Positions 18,186-26,344 of a stretch of 64,000 nt of DNA are shown one piece after another. The translations under genes were made by a program, and so were the position numbers. The stretch comes from Nitrospirillum viridazoti CBAmc (GTDB lineage Bacteria; Pseudomonadota; Alphaproteobacteria; Azospirillales; Azospirillaceae). Under the pieces are notes generated by a model. It was not told the origin of the DNA. It made no database searches and saw only the letters and a program-made list of their open reading frames with translations. Each line of letters opens with the position of its first letter. Positions within the stretch are counted from its first letter, which is position 1. Location: positions 124,001 to 188,000 of the forward strand of contig NZ_CP022110.1 of NCBI RefSeq assembly GCF_000730165.1, written 5' to 3'.

Positions 18186-20219
18186 ATGGGGCTGAAACGG
18201 GCCGCGGTGGCGGCGCTGCTGATGGGATGGGTGACTGGCATGACGGACGCGACCGCCGCGGAGACAAAGACCGCCGCTTACGGCACCTGGGCCTCGCCCA
18301 TCACCGCCGCCCGCCTGGCCGGCAGTGAGATCCGCCTGGGTGACCTGATGGTGGACGGCGGCGTGCCCTATTGGCTGGAAAGCCGCCCGGCCGAGAAGGG
18401 CCGCTACGCCGTGGTGACGCCCGATGGCGCCGGCGGCATCCGTGAGCTGACGGGGCCGGAGGTCAACGCCCGCACCCGCGTCCATGAATATGGTGGCGGC
18501 GCCCTGCTGGCCGTTGGCGGTGGTCTGGCCGGTGGCCGCTTGTACTTCAGCAACTTCGCCGACCAGCGCCTGTACACCGTGCCCGAGGCGGGCGGCGCGC
18601 CGCAGCCGCTGACGCCGGAGGGCTACCGCTATGCCGATTGCGTGGCGGGCGCGCCCGGCCACCTCATTTGCGTCCGCGAGGATCACAGCGCCCCAGGGGA
18701 GGCCAAGAACGCCATCGTCAGCCTGGCGGTGGACCAGCCGGGCGATGCCGGTACGGTGCTGTTTGGCGGCAGCGACTTCGTGGCCTATCCGCGCCCCAGC
18801 CCTGATGGCAAGCGCCTGGCCTGGGTCGCCTGGTCCCACCCCAACATGCCTTGGGATACCACCACGCTCTATGTGGCCGACATCACGCCCGAGGGTCTGG
18901 GCACACCGATGGTGGTGGCCGGCGGGCATGACGAGTCGGTGCTGGAGCCGCAGTGGGATGCCGACGGCACGCTCTACTTCGTCTCCGACCGCAGCGACTG
19001 GTGGAACCTTTACGCTTGGCGGGCCGGGGGCAAGGCCCGCGCCGTCGCGCCCAAGGCGGCGGAGTTCGGCGGCCCCCTGTGGAACCTGGGCCTGACCACC
19101 TATGCCCTGACCGGGAAGGGCCAGGCGGTGGCGCGCTACAGCAGCCAGGGCCTGGACAGGCTGGCCGTCATCGACCTGAAGACGGGCAAGGCGCATGACC
19201 TGGACCTGCCTTTCGTCGGCATCACCGGCGTACGGCTGCTGGGGCCTGACCAGGCGGTCATGATCGCCAGCTTCGCCGATGCCACCCCGGCGGTGGTGAC
19301 CGTCAACCTGGCGACCGGCACCCACGCCGTGCTGCGCCGCCCGGCGCCGGAAGGCCTGGAGGCCGGCCTGGTGTCGCGCGCCCGGCCCATCGAATTCCCC
19401 ACCGCGCCCGGACCGGATGGCCAGGCGCGGACGGCCCACGCCTTCTACTACGCCCCCACCAACCCCGCCTTCCAGGCCCCGGCGGGGGAGAAGCCGCCCC
19501 TGCTGGTCAAGGTGCATGGCGGCCCCACCAGCGCGGCCAAGCCCTCTATGGACATGAGTGTCCAGTACTGGACCAGCCGCGGCTTCGCCGTGGTGGATGT
19601 GAACTACGGCGGCAGCACCGGCTACGGCCGCGCCTACCGCAACCGCCTGCGCGGCAACTGGGGCATCACCGACGTGCAGGACGCCACCGCCGTGGTGGCC
19701 TACCTGGACAAGGCCGGCCTGGCCGATGCCAACCGCGCCGCCATCCGGGGCGGCAGCGCCGGCGGCTACACCACCCTGGCCGCCCTGGCGCTGACCAAGG
19801 TGTTCAAGGCCGGCGCCAACTACTACGGCGTGTCGGACATGGAATCCCTGGCCAAGGACACCCACAAGTTCGAAAGCCGCTACCTGGACAGCCTGGTCGC
19901 CCCCTATCCGGCGGGCAAGGCCGTCTACGACGCCCGCAGCCCCCTGCACCACCTGGACGGCTTCTCCGCCCCGCTGATCACCTTCCAAGGGTCAGAGGAC
20001 GCGGTGGTGCCGCCGGCGCAGTCGCGCAGCATCGTCAATGCCTTGAAGGCCAAGGGCGTGCCCGTCGCCTACATCGAGTTCGAGGGCGAGCAGCACGGCT
20101 TCCGCAAGGCCGACAGCATCATCCGGTCGCAGGAGGCGGAGCTGTACTTCTACGGCCGCATCTTCGGCTTCACGCCGGCGGACGCGCTACCCGGGGTGAC
20201 GATCGATAATTTGAAGTGA
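18186..20219 (+). CDS. S9-family peptidase (prolyl oligopeptidase superfamily)
   Basis: A 677-residue exported serine peptidase. A signal peptide (residues 1-24, ending DATAA) is followed by a beta-propeller region (about 40-400) and an alpha/beta-hydrolase domain. The triad is visible: Ser in RGGSAGGYTTL (about residue 520), Asp in GSEDAVVPPAQS, and His in GEQHGFRK near residue 625. This arrangement fits dipeptidyl aminopeptidase/acylaminoacyl peptidases acting in the periplasm. It is a single-gene unit with a hairpin after the stop. Confidence 0.93.
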   Translation: MGLKRAAVAALLMGWVTGMTDATAAETKTAAYGTWASPITAARLAGSEIRLGDLMVDGGVPYWLESRPAEKGRYAVVTPDGAGGIRELTGPEVNARTRVHEYGGGALLAVGGGLAGGRLYFSNFADQRLYTVPEAGGAPQPLTPEGYRYADCVAGAPGHLICVREDHSAPGEAKNAIVSLAVDQPGDAGTVLFGGSDFVAYPRPSPDGKRLAWVAWSHPNMPWDTTTLYVADITPEGLGTPMVVAGGHDESVLEPQWDADGTLYFVSDRSDWWNLYAWRAGGKARAVAPKAAEFGGPLWNLGLTTYALTGKGQAVARYSSQGLDRLAVIDLKTGKAHDLDLPFVGITGVRLLGPDQAVMIASFADATPAVVTVNLATGTHAVLRRPAPEGLEAGLVSRARPIEFPTAPGPDGQARTAHAFYYAPTNPAFQAPAGEKPPLLVKVHGGPTSAAKPSMDMSVQYWTSRGFAVVDVNYGGSTGYGRAYRNRLRGNWGITDVQDATAVVAYLDKAGLADANRAAIRGGSAGGYTTLAALALTKVFKAGANYYGVSDMESLAKDTHKFESRYLDSLVAPYPAGKAVYDARSPLHHLDGFSAPLITFQGSEDAVVPPAQSRSIVNALKAKGVPVAYIEFEGEQHGFRKADSIIRSQEAELYFYGRIFGFTPADALPGVTIDNLK

Positions 20220-20225
20220 GGGACC

Positions 20226-20254
20226 GACAGGGCGGGTGGAAGCTCCCGCCCGTC
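20226..20254 (+). terminator. Hairpin after the S9 peptidase gene
   Basis: GGGCGGG (20230-20236) pairs with CCCGCCC (20245-20251), extended by GAC/GTC across one bulged base. A run of six T begins only 14 bases later, so it is a non-canonical terminator. Confidence 0.55.
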
Positions 20255-20346
20255 GACGGCAGCCATATTTTTTCACCGAGGCCATTGTCGCGCCGGAATT
20301 TCGACCGATCCTCATGGGGCAGGTTCGGATTTCGGAGCAATGCCTC

Positions 20347-20790
20347 ATGCCGTTCGTGGCCATCGGCTATACCGCCAATCCCAAGGCGCCCGTTGGGAAA
20401 TGGGTTTGTACCCGCACTTCGGCGCTGGGACCCTATGACACTCCACCTCCTGACGATACCCGACACAACCCGGATTATTGTGGGCAGTGCGTCTCCTACG
20501 TGACGCAGGTATGCCCTTCCCTCCCAGTAAGAACAGGGTTGTGGAGAAGGGGTGACATCGTAAAAGGAAACAAGAATATTGTTGCGGGAACCGTGATAGC
20601 GACATTCGATTCAAATGGCCATTATGATGGGCATGCCGCTATTTACGATCATCAAACCGATGATGGAATTTATGTATATGATCAATGGATCACCGGTACC
20701 GCCCCTCAAGCGGTTTCGCTTCGGCTTATTTTATGGCAGGGGCGAGGCATCTCAAATACCGGCAGTAAATTCTTTATTGTCGAGCACTAA
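20347..20790 (+). CDS. BPSL0067-family protein, predicted peptidoglycan amidase effector
   Basis: About 147 residues. It resembles the BPSL0067 family of NlpC/P60-like amidases, several of which I recall as type VI secretion effectors. The putative catalytic Cys lies in DYCGQCVSYV (about residue 45) and the His in GHAAIYDHQ (about residue 95). Other family blocks are RGDIVKGNKNIVAGTVIATF and GIYVYDQW. Start choice is uncertain: ATG 20347 with GGAG upstream, ATG 20314, or GTG 20236, the last falling inside the previous gene's terminator. The next gene starts 2 bases after its stop and is its likely immunity partner. No secretion genes are nearby. The sequence is distinctly less GC-rich than its neighbours, suggesting acquisition. 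Confidence 0.8.
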   Translation: MPFVAIGYTANPKAPVGKWVCTRTSALGPYDTPPPDDTRHNPDYCGQCVSYVTQVCPSLPVRTGLWRRGDIVKGNKNIVAGTVIATFDSNGHYDGHAAIYDHQTDDGIYVYDQWITGTAPQAVSLRLILWQGRGISNTGSKFFIVEH

Positions 20791-20791
20791 T

Positions 20792-21142
20792 ATGGTTCGA
20801 CTATCCTTACTTCCATTGCTTGTTAGCTTGATATCATCGGGCTCGGCATCTGCGACAACGCCAAGCGTATGTCCCGTTCGAGGTGGCGATCTCGTTAAAT
20901 ATATCAGCGTGTACAATGGAAAACCCGAGGATTTGGTAAATCTCGCCCCTGACGATGAAACCGGCAAAAATCCAAACCAGGACAAGTTTACGCTGGACTA
21001 TATCTACAAAGACGGTCGAGTGGCCACCATCCGGTGCAAGTACGCAAGTGGCGCCATCACCGATGTGGAGCTGAAAGAACCCGTTAAACAGTGCACAGCG
21101 TCGAGAGGGAAATCTGGTGAGGTGACGGTTCAGTGCCGCTAA
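20792..21142 (+). CDS. Predicted periplasmic immunity protein (STY0301-like)
   Basis: A 116-residue protein with a signal peptide (LSLLPLLVSLISSGSASA) and four cysteines, two of which (in VCPVRGG and near the C-terminus) could form a disulfide. The pattern VYNGKPEDLVNLAPD, then LDYIYKDGRVATIRCKY and a terminal Cys-rich strand, resembles STY0301-type proteins that sit beside peptidoglycan-cleaving effectors. Periplasmic location fits protection against an amidase. It starts one base after the effector stop, so expression must be coupled. Assignment rests on family recall and context. Confidence 0.7.
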   Translation: MVRLSLLPLLVSLISSGSASATTPSVCPVRGGDLVKYISVYNGKPEDLVNLAPDDETGKNPNQDKFTLDYIYKDGRVATIRCKYASGAITDVELKEPVKQCTASRGKSGEVTVQCR

Positions 21143-21260
21143 GGTCTTACTACTTATGCGATTACCGAGAAGAAGTCGACTGGACTGTCGGTGCGATGCC
21201 ACCGAAATATTAATGATCAGCGCCTGGTAGCCTATCTCTTATTCTGTTTGGCAAGGCCGC

Positions 21261-21491
21261 CTACAGCGTCACGGATCGCGGCGCGAATTGCCGTGGATGC
21301 ATCCTAATTTCCGCCGCCAGGCCGTCCAAGTAGGCGCTGTCGGCCAGGGCCGAGGCCACCTCTACCGCCGTCAGCGGAATATTCAGCTCATACATGCCGA
21401 CACCACCACACAGCACCGACAGGACATGCCCCGTGCCGGTTTCATACAGGATGTAGGTCCACGCCTTCTCAGCGACCTTTCGAGGCGTCAT
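21261..21491 (-). CDS. Small hypothetical protein near the island's left end
   Basis: A 76-residue protein starting MTPRKVAEKAWTYILYETG, with GHVLSVLCGGVGMYELNIPL and ADSAYLDGLAAEIRMHP. It has a compact, non-repetitive alpha/beta composition and AGGGA upstream of the ATG. The frame continues upstream through the att repeat, but that part is not expected to be coding. It resembles short hypothetical proteins of Azospirillum-like bacteria. It would have been the tRNA-Arg neighbour before island insertion. Function unknown. Confidence 0.55.
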   Translation of the reverse strand: MTPRKVAEKAWTYILYETGTGHVLSVLCGGVGMYELNIPLTAVEVASALADSAYLDGLAAEIRMHPRQFAPRSVTL

Positions 21492-21532
21492 GGGGTGTAT
21501 CCCTGGGAGGCCGACCCGCTGTGGCATATTAA

Positions 21533-21566
21533 ATGGCGATGTGGGAAATGGTGTCCCCGGCGGGAT
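21533..21566 (+). repeat. Left attachment repeat (att)
   Basis: 34-bp perfect match to 30710-30743. It contains the last 18 bases of the tRNA-Arg gene including the CCA-encoding end, but no functional tRNA. Confidence 0.93.
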
Positions 21567-21627
21567 GGGTGCCGCACCTGGGGTCAACCCTATGAATCCA
21601 ATAATATCATGACATTGGAATGGTGTT

Positions 21628-21650
21628 CCTGGTACACGCACCTGGTACAC
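21628..21650 (+). promoter_or_regulatory. Left arm-type integrase sites
   Basis: Two copies of CCTGGTACAC at 21628-21637 and 21641-21650, spaced by 13 bases, just upstream of the integrase start. The same sequence recurs at the right end. Confidence 0.7.
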
Positions 21651-21667
21651 ACCAGACTGAAACGCCC

Positions 21668-23047
21668 ATGCCTGACAATCGCCACCTGATCCAGAAGCAT
21701 CTTACCTGGTTCTTCCGCCTCCGCGTCCCCAACGACCTGCGCGCGGTCTATGGCAGCGCTGAGATTCACAAAAGCCTACAGACCCATTCCGTCATCCAGG
21801 CCCGCACGCAACGGGATGTCCTGCTTGGGCGCTACCGTCGCGAGTTCGAGGACCACCGGCGCGGCGCCAAGATGGAAGACTTGGTGTTGTCCAACGCCCT
21901 GCTTGCCAAGCGGGAAATCGCCCAGGCCAGCGCCAGCCGGATTGCTGTGGACCTCGGTGATGAGCGGTTGACGGAGCGGGAGTTGGCCGCAGACCTCGCC
22001 CGCGAGACGGCGCACAGGGTCATCCCCCAGGTCATTGGCACGGATGATCCCGATGACCCCCGATATATGGAGCAATTCGAACTCTACCACCGGGTGGCTC
22101 ACGGCACGTCTGATCCATTGGCGCCGCTGCTTGAACCCTGGCTCCGCGAGACCAAGGGGGCCGTGAAGACCATCGCGGAGAAGCGAAAGGTGGCCCAAGC
22201 GTTCCTGGACTGGATGGTGACACAGCGCCTGGTCCTGATCGACGACATTCCCCGCCGGGTCGCCTCGCGCTATGTGCGGGAAGAGATCGCCGGGCGCGGT
22301 GTGAAGCCCGCGACGATCAATAAGGAGATATCGCACCTGTCTTCCTGGTGGCGTTGGTTGAAGAAGCGCGGCCATCTGGAGGACAGCGAGAACCCCTGGA
22401 CGGACCAGGGCTATACCGTCAATCCGGATGCCGAAGGTGAGGACGAGGAAACCAACCACCGGGCTTGGACGACCGACGAACTGAGGACCCTGTTTAACGC
22501 CGATCCTGCGGCCTGTGGGGTGCGTCCGGCCACACGGGCTACTCTTCTGCGGTTCGCCAAGGCAGCCCTCTACACGGGCGCCCGGCGGAGCGATTTGGCC
22601 GGTCTGAAGGTCGGCGATGTCGAGACCAAGGAGGATGGTGGCCTATGGCTGATAATCCGCCGGGGCAAAACCAAAGCGGCAGTCCGCAACATTCCCGTCC
22701 ACAGCGCCATTGAGCCCCTGATACGGGAGATGATCCAAGATCGCCCGGCGGACGAGTGGCTGTTCACCGGCCCGGGGATCGTTGGAAAGACCACCGGCGC
22801 CCGTGCCAACTACGTGGGCAAGCTGTGGCGGGACATGACCAGCGAACTAAAGTTGATGCCGGTCCTGCACGGTCTCCGCGCGACCTTCATTGAACACATG
22901 GAGGCCGCCGGGGTCCCTCTCAGCACCGTGAAACTTATCGTCGGGCATCGGCGCGGCGACATCACGTTCGGCCGCTACAGCAAGGGCCACCTGGTGGACC
23001 TGCGCACGGAAATCGAGAAGGTGCAGGTGGTGGGGGTGTTCGGCTAA
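21668..23047 (+). CDS. Tyrosine-type site-specific integrase
   Basis: A 459-residue phage-type integrase. The N-terminal region (RHLIQKHLTWFFRLRVPNDL) resembles the arm-binding segment of island integrases. The catalytic domain shows Arg in TGARRSDLAGLKVGDV (about residue 310), HGLRATF, GHRRGDITFGRYS with the His and the Tyr nucleophile near residue 440. ATG 21668 is chosen because the upstream extension of the frame consists of the arm-type repeats. It lies about 100 bases inside the left att copy, at the end away from the tRNA. Confidence 0.93.
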   Translation: MPDNRHLIQKHLTWFFRLRVPNDLRAVYGSAEIHKSLQTHSVIQARTQRDVLLGRYRREFEDHRRGAKMEDLVLSNALLAKREIAQASASRIAVDLGDERLTERELAADLARETAHRVIPQVIGTDDPDDPRYMEQFELYHRVAHGTSDPLAPLLEPWLRETKGAVKTIAEKRKVAQAFLDWMVTQRLVLIDDIPRRVASRYVREEIAGRGVKPATINKEISHLSSWWRWLKKRGHLEDSENPWTDQGYTVNPDAEGEDEETNHRAWTTDELRTLFNADPAACGVRPATRATLLRFAKAALYTGARRSDLAGLKVGDVETKEDGGLWLIIRRGKTKAAVRNIPVHSAIEPLIREMIQDRPADEWLFTGPGIVGKTTGARANYVGKLWRDMTSELKLMPVLHGLRATFIEHMEAAGVPLSTVKLIVGHRRGDITFGRYSKGHLVDLRTEIEKVQVVGVFG

Positions 23048-23092
23048 GGTCAGCGGAAGTCTTTCCGCGTCTGCCAGTCCTGGGGGTGGGTA

Positions 23093-23506
23093 ATGGCCGT
23101 TCCTGAACATCTCCAGCGGCATTCGACCCGCAGCGCCATCGACGCCCTGGCGGCTCGCTTCAACCTTCCCAATCACCCCGGCATGCAGGACTGGGAATGG
23201 GAGGTGGCGGACCCGGCCCGCTTGGACGAGTTCATCCGTGCTTACGAAGGCGGCGGGCTAAGTGAGGACGAGCGTTTCACGCTCATGGAGACCATCATCC
23301 AGTCGTTTGAAGATGGTGACCAGGCCCCCGAACGTGACCCACGATGGGCGCACGTGCTCGGATTGCTTGACCGGAACGTTGGCCTTCACGGGCATTCCAT
23401 ATGGTACTGGTCTGCGCCGGAGGCCACTGCTGCCGGGGAGACGTTCCGGGTCTCCCTCACGATGCGTGACGTTCTGATGAAGCACCGGGAGCGCATTGGC
23501 TGGTAG
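23093..23506 (+). CDS. Hypothetical island protein
   Basis: 137 residues, acidic, soluble. It begins with a helix (RSAIDALAARFNLPNH) and contains WEWEVADPARLDEFIRAYEGG, LSEDERFTLMETIIQSFED and DPRWAHVLGLLDRN. The layout is reminiscent of small accessory or immunity-type proteins, but I do not recognise a family. It follows the integrase by 45 bases on the same strand. Confidence 0.65.
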   Translation: MAVPEHLQRHSTRSAIDALAARFNLPNHPGMQDWEWEVADPARLDEFIRAYEGGGLSEDERFTLMETIIQSFEDGDQAPERDPRWAHVLGLLDRNVGLHGHSIWYWSAPEATAAGETFRVSLTMRDVLMKHRERIGW

Positions 23507-23575
23507 CTATCGAGGGGAAGAAATGATCATCGAAATCGTTGTGGCAGCGGTTTCGATCAGGTGAGGATAGACATT

Positions 23576-23932
23576 ATGACGGTATCCGGGGCCTCTCGTA
23601 ATTCATGGAAGGTTCTCCCTTTACCGGCCAGGCGCGAACCGCTGAACCTGTTTCTAAGTTTTTCAGATGTGGATGCTGATAAACTGCGTCAAGGTCTCAT
23701 CCCCGCGAGCATGGACGATAGATGGTTCATTTTCTTCGAGGATGGATGGCTTTATTTCCATCGCAGCTGGACCGGTGCGTGTATATACGCGGTTCGCCTT
23801 GATGGCAGCCCAATGGGTGTGCGAGTTATAGACTCATGGGCCAGTCGTGATGTCGATCACTATAATTCCCCGGGTGCTGACCATGACAGGGAAACGGTAA
23901 CCCGCCTTATTCAATCGCTTCTGCGGCGTTAG
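23576..23932 (+). CDS. Hypothetical island protein with a FHRSWTG motif
   Basis: 118 residues with MDDRWFIFFEDGWLYFHRSWTG followed by CIYAVRLDG and SWASRDVDHYNSPGADHD. The F-H-R-S-W-T-G and I-Y blocks are conserved in small uncharacterised proteins I recall, sometimes near macrodomain genes, but none is here. ATG 23576 is chosen, with GAGGA upstream; a GTG at 23561 is the alternative. Function unknown. Confidence 0.65.
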   Translation: MTVSGASRNSWKVLPLPARREPLNLFLSFSDVDADKLRQGLIPASMDDRWFIFFEDGWLYFHRSWTGACIYAVRLDGSPMGVRVIDSWASRDVDHYNSPGADHDRETVTRLIQSLLRR

Positions 23933-24033
23933 CTCGTCATCGCCGAGGGCAGACATCAACAACAACACCGATAAACCCCAAAGGAAGTTTGAAAGAGGGT
24001 TTTCCCAGACCCCCTGGGGGTACTTTCGGGGTT

Positions 24034-24705
24034 TTACCGCACGGCCAGCCGGTCACGGACAGCCTTTACCTGCACGGCGGTCCATTGGCGTCCCCTTGGA
24101 GTCTTAAGACCTTTCTCGTTCAGGGCGCGCGCGATGCCTGACGCGGAACGCACGCCGTCGGCTTCCAGGTCAGCCAGCAAAGGGGCTAGGCGGAGGGCGT
24201 GGGCGGCAGCGGCGGCGGACCGGGCCTTGGCGCTGTTGACGTTGCCCAGGGCGCGGACAGTAGCGAGGTTGCCCCGATCCCCACCCAGGCGCGTGCCACG
24301 GGCTTTAGCGGCATCCAAGGCCGCCTTGGTGCGGGCGCTGATCGCTTCCCGCTCTGCCTCGGCCACCACCGCCAGGATACCCACGGTCAGGCGATTGGCG
24401 TTGGGCATGTCGGCGCATACGAAGTCCACCCCGGAGTCTCGTAGGGACAACAGGAAGGCCGCGTTACGGGACAGACGGTCCAGCTTGGCGATAACCAACG
24501 TAGCGCCGTACAGGCTGGCCGTGCGGATTGCGGCTTCGAGCTGGGGGCGGGCGTTGACCTTCCCTGACTCCACTTCCGTGAATTCCGCTACCAGCGGCGC
24601 ATGTCCGACGTGGGCCCGGACGGCAGACATTTGGGCTTCCAGACCCAATCCGCTTTCGCCCTGGCGGCGGGTGCTGACGCGGTAGTAGGCGACGTAGCGG
24701 GTCAT
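24034..24705 (-). CDS. Serine recombinase (resolvase/invertase family)
   Basis: 223 residues. The catalytic domain begins TRYVAYYRVSTRRQG with the nucleophilic Ser near residue 11, and contains LVIAKLDRLSRNAAFLLSL and AEAEREAISARTKAALDAAKARG. A C-terminal recombinase-type DNA-binding region (IARALNEKGLKTPRGRQWTA) follows. The upstream frame to 24873 is antisense to the toxin promoter region and was trimmed. It could resolve, invert or excise DNA in the island, but no inverted crossover sites were identified. Confidence 0.9.
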   Translation of the reverse strand: MTRYVAYYRVSTRRQGESGLGLEAQMSAVRAHVGHAPLVAEFTEVESGKVNARPQLEAAIRTASLYGATLVIAKLDRLSRNAAFLLSLRDSGVDFVCADMPNANRLTVGILAVVAEAEREAISARTKAALDAAKARGTRLGGDRGNLATVRALGNVNSAKARSAAAAAHALRLAPLLADLEADGVRSASGIARALNEKGLKTPRGRQWTAVQVKAVRDRLAVR

Positions 24706-24908
24706 CAGGAAGCCTTGAAGTTTGGTGCAACGCTCGTTGCAGTAAACTTTAATGGCCAAGCGGCCCGATGACCTGTGCTTATCCGGAATCAGGGGGCCGT
24801 CGCTAGAGCATGGCTTGGTCTTCGGGCTTTCGTAACGGCGCCTACCTGTAGATACCGCCCAGCGGTTGAACAACCACCTATTGTCCTGTCGCGCTATTTA
24901 CGGTACCA

Positions 24909-24920
24909 AGTTTGCAAACT
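24909..24920. promoter_or_regulatory. Candidate toxin-antitoxin operator
   Basis: AGTTTGCAAACT, a perfect 12-bp palindrome located 16 bases before the predicted toxin start. Position and symmetry fit an autorepressor site for the HigA-like antitoxin. Confidence 0.55.
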
Positions 24921-24936
24921 CCAAACGGGGCAACGA

Positions 24937-25257
24937 TTGGACATTGCGTTCGCAACAAGCCAACTACGGTCAATCTGCTTAAGCCCAACCAGAGCAAAAC
25001 GGGAATTTGGTCAGGCCATTGCGGATATCCTAAAGCGCCGATTGGCGGACCTTGACGCGGCTGATTCAATTGAAGACCTGGTAGCCGGGCAGCCGACGAT
25101 AATGGCTGACCCTCTGGAAGTGTCGATTGTGCTCCGTGACGACCACGTTCTATGCATCCGCTGCGGCCATGCTGCGCCCCCAACGGACAAGTGGGGAAAC
25201 ATCGAATGGCGAAGGGTCAGCCGGGTGAAGGTGATGGGGATTCAGAAAAATGGCTGA
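24937..25257 (+). CDS. HigB/RelE-like toxin
   Basis: 106 residues from a TTG start preceded by GGGG. The pattern LDIAFATSQLRSICLSP, KREFGQAIADILKRRLADLDAADSIEDL and a C-terminal WRRVSRVKVMGIQ matches the beta-alpha core of HigB-type RNases of type II toxin-antitoxin systems. The frame extends upstream to a GTG at 24775, but that part crosses the operator palindrome and lacks domain character. Its end overlaps the antitoxin start by 8 bases. Toxin activity is inferred. Confidence 0.7.
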   Translation: MDIAFATSQLRSICLSPTRAKREFGQAIADILKRRLADLDAADSIEDLVAGQPTIMADPLEVSIVLRDDHVLCIRCGHAAPPTDKWGNIEWRRVSRVKVMGIQKNG

Positions 25258-26344
25258 ACCTACGGAGTTCCAACCACAGTGGGCTTCTCCCCCCGGCGGG
25301 ACAATTCTCGACATCCTGGATGAGCGAGGAATGTCGATCGAAGATTTCTGCGCTGCAATGAAAACAACGGAGCGTCAGGCTTCTCGCCTCATAGCTGGGG
25401 CTGCGGAGATTGACGCAAAGCTTGCGGTGAAGCTTCAAGACGTTCTTGGCGGTTCCGCAGCGTTTTGGCTTCGGAGAGAGGCTCAGTTCCGTTCCAGTCT
25501 TTCGCGCATTTCTGACGCCGCAGCGGACATGGAGCCGAAGGCTTGGTTATCCACCCTCCCTGTTCGGGACATCGTGGCCTTCGGTTGGGTCCCGCGAATT
25601 GCGGGGCGAGCGCAGCAGGCGGCAGCTTTGTTGGAGTTCTTCAATACTCCGACGGTAGGAGCTTGGCATCAGCAGTATCAGAAGACAGTGACCGCCGTTG
25701 CCTACCGTACTTCGGCCACCTACGATTCGAAATTCGGCGCCCTGGCGGCATGGCTAAGGCAAGGTGAGATCGAGGCCGAAGAAGTTGAATGTGGCGCGTG
25801 GAACAAAGAAGGGCTCCGCAAACTTCTTCCGAAGATACGTGCGCTTACAGTCATCGAAGATCCATCGGTCTTTTTGCCAAAACTTCAGGAAATGTGCGCG
25901 ACCTGCGGAGTAGTTGTTGCGGTTGTTCGTGCTCCTGCGGGTTGCCGTGCTAGTGGGGCAACGAGATTTTTGTCAGAAGAAAAGGCGCTTCTTCAGCTAA
26001 GTTTTCGCTATAAGACTGATGATCATTTCTGGTTCACGTTATTCCATGAAATTGGCCACTTAATATTGCATGATTGTTCATCTATTTTTATCGAAGACAA
26101 AGACCTTATTCCAACACATGAAGAGGATGAGGCAAACGACTTTGCTGCTGACATGCTAATTCCAAGTCATTATAAGGATGATTTATTGTCTCTCCCCCAA
26201 GACTATAGGGCGATCATGCGCTTCTCAAGACGTATTGGTGTCAGCTACGGTATAGTTGTTGGGCAGATGCAGCATCTCGGTTTGTTGCCAAGGAATAAAT
26301 TTAATAAACTAAAGACGGGGTATGTGTGGGTTAATCGGGATTAA
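25250..26344 (+). CDS. HigA-type antitoxin fused to an ImmA/IrrE metallopeptidase domain
   Basis: 364 residues with two domains. The N-terminal XRE/HigA helix-turn-helix spans about residues 14-80 (PGGTILDILDERGMSIEDF, TTERQASRLIAG, LQDVLGGSAAFWLRRE). The C-terminal ImmA/IrrE (M78) peptidase carries HEIGHLILHD near residue 268 and DEANDFAADMLIP as the third zinc-ligand region. It should bind and repress the operon and neutralise the toxin; the peptidase may cleave a regulator on induction. It ends in a 4-base convergent overlap with the aGPT-like gene. Confidence 0.85.
   Translation: MAEPTEFQPQWASPPGGTILDILDERGMSIEDFCAAMKTTERQASRLIAGAAEIDAKLAVKLQDVLGGSAAFWLRREAQFRSSLSRISDAAADMEPKAWLSTLPVRDIVAFGWVPRIAGRAQQAAALLEFFNTPTVGAWHQQYQKTVTAVAYRTSATYDSKFGALAAWLRQGEIEAEEVECGAWNKEGLRKLLPKIRALTVIEDPSVFLPKLQEMCATCGVVVAVVRAPAGCRASGATRFLSEEKALLQLSFRYKTDDHFWFTLFHEIGHLILHDCSSIFIEDKDLIPTHEEDEANDFAADMLIPSHYKDDLLSLPQDYRAIMRFSRRIGVSYGIVVGQMQHLGLLPRNKFNKLKTGYVWVNRD

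Noticed and set aside
23933-24033. Terminator at the end of the serine recombinase gene
   Set aside because: ACCCCCTGGGGGT and CCCC/GGGG pairings exist, but the stems are short or lack loops and no clear T-tract follows.
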